From NCBI GenBank assembly GCA_011170375.1, contig DUEV01000004.1:62001-126000 (forward strand): a stretch of 64,000 nucleotides of DNA. Direction: 5' to 3'. This DNA comes from Dehalococcoidia bacterium. GTDB lineage: Bacteria; Chloroflexota; Dehalococcoidia; Dehalococcoidales; Fen-1064. The notes under the pieces are model-generated. The model made no database searches. It saw only the letters and a list, made by a program, of their open reading frames with translations, and had not been told where the DNA came from. Made by a program: the position numbers and the translations under genes. The number at the start of each line of letters is the position of its first letter. Position 1 is the first letter of the stretch. Below, in pieces: positions 62,112 to 64,000 of this stretch.

Positions 62112-62533
62112 CGTCGTTCAAGACCTTCAATAATCTGCCAGGCTTGTTCCAGAGCAGCGGCCCTCTCCGCCACCCAAAGCTCTTTGTTCCACATCTCAAA
62201 GCAGGTGTTTGCCCCGACAACAACCAGCTCATCCTCAATCCGTGCGTACTCTCTTAATGTAATTGGCAGGGCGACTCTTCCTTGCCCATCGAGATTCAGA
62301 CTATACGCAGTGGCAAAAGTAGCCCGGCCCAGTCTCCTCAACTTGGATGGTGCCAGTGAGCCAGTGGTCAGGGTCTCCGCCATTTTCTTCCACTCCGCCA
62401 GACCGTAGGCCACGATACAGGTCTCGGGCCCGAGCGCCAGCACTAGCCCCTCCCTCAGCTCTCTCCTGAACTTGGGTGGTACGGGCACCCTGCCCTTGTC
62501 GTCTATTTTGTATTCATATTCACCGAGGAACAT
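62108..62533 (-). CDS. mraZ: transcriptional regulator MraZ
   Basis: 141 residues. Two SpoVT/AbrB-like halves are visible: [22 protein letters not shown] and [20 protein letters not shown]. MraZ binds repeats upstream of its own operon. It opens the division cluster, with two matching boxes upstream (62598-62612). It precedes rsmH by a four-base overlap. Confidence 0.94.
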   Translation of the reverse strand: MFLGEYEYKIDDKGRVPVPPKFRRELREGLVLALGPETCIVAYGLAEWKKMAETLTTGSLAPSKLRRLGRATFATAYSLNLDGQGRVALPITLREYARIEDELVVVGANTCFEMWNKELWVAERAAALEQAWQIIEGLERR

Positions 62534-62597
62534 TTACTCACTTCCCCCCTGCTTAAATGAGGGTCCAGGTTCCCGGTTAGAATCCAAGCCTGATATT

Positions 62598-62612
62598 CCC
62601 CACTTTTCCCCA
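62598..62612 (-). promoter_or_regulatory. MraZ-type boxes
   Basis: Two TGGGG repeats on the minus strand, 10 bases apart (CCCCA at 62598-62602 and 62608-62612), the TGGGN-N5 pattern of known MraZ sites. They lie about 20 bases after the expected transcript start, so binding would block early elongation. Confidence 0.6.
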
Positions 62613-62631
62613 CAATCTACTAATTCTCACC

Positions 62632-62660
62632 ATTCTGCCACACAAAAATCCATTTGTCAA
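62632..62660 (-). promoter_or_regulatory. mraZ operon promoter
   Basis: Minus-strand TTGACA (62655-62660) and CAGAAT (62632-62637), spacer 17 bases; the leader to ATG 62533 is about 90 bases. Confidence 0.65.
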
Positions 62661-62757
62661 TACCTTTTTTCAGTTTTTTTCAAAATTCATTAAAAATCAT
62701 TATTTGAATCCCCAGCTTTACTCTCAAAATTCATCGTTTTTTCTATGGTCATGTTTA

Positions 62758-62766
62758 TGGTAGAAT
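62758..62766 (+). promoter_or_regulatory. extended -10 promoter of trmD-rplS
   Basis: TGG-TAGAAT at 62758-62766, about 120 bases before the trmD start; no good -35. Confidence 0.45.
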
Positions 62767-62889
62767 GGGACAGTGGCTTTCGCAGAGTACTGATGCACGG
62801 TGTTACCCTAAGCGTCCTTCAACCACCAGAGTGCTCAAGAACAGAATGCAACTGAGCCGGGGTTCAGCAGACCTAGAGGACATAGTTTG

Positions 62890-63636
62890 ATGCAATTTGA
62901 CATCCTGACCCTGTTCCCTGACATGTTCCAGGGAGCATTAAGCACCGGGCTTTTGCAGCGAGCAGTCTCTCACGGGCTGGTCGTCGTTAACCTGCACAAC
63001 ATCAGGGATTACACTCACGACCGACATCACACGGTTGATGATTACCCGTATGGAGGTGGTGCCGGCATGGTACTCAAGCCAGAGCCAATCTTCGAGGCGG
63101 TGGAGTCGCTACAATCTGACATACCCTCGGAGCAAGCCGCAATGCTTCCCATAATTCTACTCACCCCGCAGGGACGCCTTTTTTCCCAGCAGATTGCCGA
63201 GGAGCTATCCCGACACGCTCAGCTTGTCCTGATTTGCGGGCGCTACGAGGGTATAGACGAGCGTGTACGTGAGCACCTGGTTACCGATGAAATCAGCATA
63301 GGTGATTACGTCCTCGGAGGTGGTGAACTGGCAGCAATGGTAATTGTCGACGCTGTAGTCAGATTATTACCGGGGGTACTCGGCTCAGAGGAGTCTTTAC
63401 TGGACGAGTCACATGCCACCGGCTTATTAGAATACCCCCAATATACCCGCCCCCCGGTATACCGCGACTGGCCAGTACCCGAAGTCCTGCTCTCAGGGGA
63501 CCATGGCCAGATTGCCAAGTGGCGCCGCGAGCAGGCAATCATGCGGACTCTACAGCGCCGTCCTGAAATGCTAGACCGGGCGCAGCTAGATAATAAGGAA
63601 GAACGCTTAATCGAGCGGTTGAAGCAACTTCGATAG
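62890..63636 (+). CDS. trmD: tRNA (guanine37-N1)-methyltransferase
   Basis: 248 residues from ATG 62890 (an in-frame TTG one codon earlier is less likely). It methylates G37 next to the anticodon. The trefoil-knot motifs are clear: [45 protein letters not shown] and [23 protein letters not shown]. It is followed 40 bases later by rplS, the usual partner, without rpsP and rimM upstream. Confidence 0.95.
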   Translation: MQFDILTLFPDMFQGALSTGLLQRAVSHGLVVVNLHNIRDYTHDRHHTVDDYPYGGGAGMVLKPEPIFEAVESLQSDIPSEQAAMLPIILLTPQGRLFSQQIAEELSRHAQLVLICGRYEGIDERVREHLVTDEISIGDYVLGGGELAAMVIVDAVVRLLPGVLGSEESLLDESHATGLLEYPQYTRPPVYRDWPVPEVLLSGDHGQIAKWRREQAIMRTLQRRPEMLDRAQLDNKEERLIERLKQLR

Positions 63637-63676
63637 AGGTTGTGGCAACACCACAAACTACAGGGAGTCTTATAAA

Positions 63677-64000
63677 ATGAACATTGAAACACTGGTCGAA
63701 TCAAAACCAAACCCAAATATCCCAACTCTGGCCCCCGGTGATACGGTGAAGGTCAGCTCCAAGGTTGTTGAAGGAGATAAAGAACGCATCCAGGTATTTC
63801 AGGGTGTAGTCATCCGGATACGAAATAGCGGGGCCGGCTCCAGTTTCACCGTTAGGCGGGTCGCCTATGGCGTAGGTGTCGAGCGGACCTTTCCTCTATA
63901 TTCACCCCTGATCGAGAAGGTCGAAGTAGTCCGACACGGCAAGGTACGCCGCGCCAAACTGTACTATCTACGTGGACTCAGTGCCAAGAAGGCCCGCATC
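63677..64000 (+). CDS. rplS: 50S ribosomal protein L19, partial
   Basis: The 108 residues present before the window ends cover most of L19 (usual length about 115). Typical blocks are [50 protein letters not shown] and [19 protein letters not shown]. The protein lies at the 30S-50S interface. GGGAG is upstream of ATG 63677, and a short TTGTGG/CCACAA hairpin separates it from trmD. Confidence 0.95.
   Translation, partial: MNIETLVESKPNPNIPTLAPGDTVKVSSKVVEGDKERIQVFQGVVIRIRNSGAGSSFTVRRVAYGVGVERTFPLYSPLIEKVEVVRHGKVRRAKLYYLRGLSAKKARI

Overview
The window looks like a chromosomal segment of a Dehalococcoidia-type Chloroflexota bacterium. This is inferred from gene content, not from a marker-gene tree. 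It combines CoA-centred anaerobic metabolism (CaiB/BaiF transferase, aldehyde:ferredoxin oxidoreductase, acyl-CoA synthetase-like proteins, paired MaoC hydratases), a B12-dependent ribonucleotide reductase, and a division cluster reduced to mraZ-rsmH-ftsA-ftsZ with no peptidoglycan genes. Coding sequence is dense on both strands, promoters are mostly TTGACA/TATAAT-like, and GTG and TTG starts are common.

Layout. 1-3681: an HD-domain phosphohydrolase (cut by the window edge), then a pantothenate operon (DUF2520 oxidoreductase, panD, panB, panC) behind an attenuator-like leader RNA. 3711-8687 (minus): miaA, tpiA, pgk and dxs. 8804-9301: a small membrane exporter, followed by tRNA-Arg(TCT). 9428-14463: an A+T-rich integrated element in the 3' end of that tRNA. 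It holds a tyrosine recombinase, a poly-glutamate lipoprotein, an excisionase-like HTH protein, a PrmC-like methyltransferase, a GNAT-like protein and a 53-residue membrane peptide. A further copy of the tRNA end at 19840-19858 suggests a second, older insertion carrying two acyl-CoA synthetase-like proteins, a LarA homologue and a membrane protein.

20019-40959: mixed metabolic and regulatory genes. These include DUF1616, a PfkB kinase, AOR, LOG, a beta-CASP nuclease, a histidine kinase/response regulator pair, CaiB, MFS transporters, Hsp20, a Crp/Fnr regulator, ferredoxin, an XRE-ImmA pair, a Nudix hydrolase, MaoC proteins and plsY. 41055-55125: an ABC exporter, a LonB-like protease, an FKBP lipoprotein, an enoyl-CoA hydratase, OppDF without permeases, a parvulin, a Gld-type ABC cluster and acpS. 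55140-62533 (minus): nrdR-nrdJ with two NrdR boxes, and mraZ-rsmH-ftsA-ftsZ with MraZ-type boxes. 62890-64000: trmD and rplS (cut by the window end).

The most unusual part is the 9.4-14.5 kb element. Its recombinase has no start codon in the integrated state. An in-frame ATG lies at the other end of the element, so joining the two att cores in a circle would rebuild a complete N-terminus. Four same-orientation copies of a GGCTAGCAGACC-containing repeat separate its four modules, giving a cassette-like design. The recombinase copy here also carries an internal frameshift.
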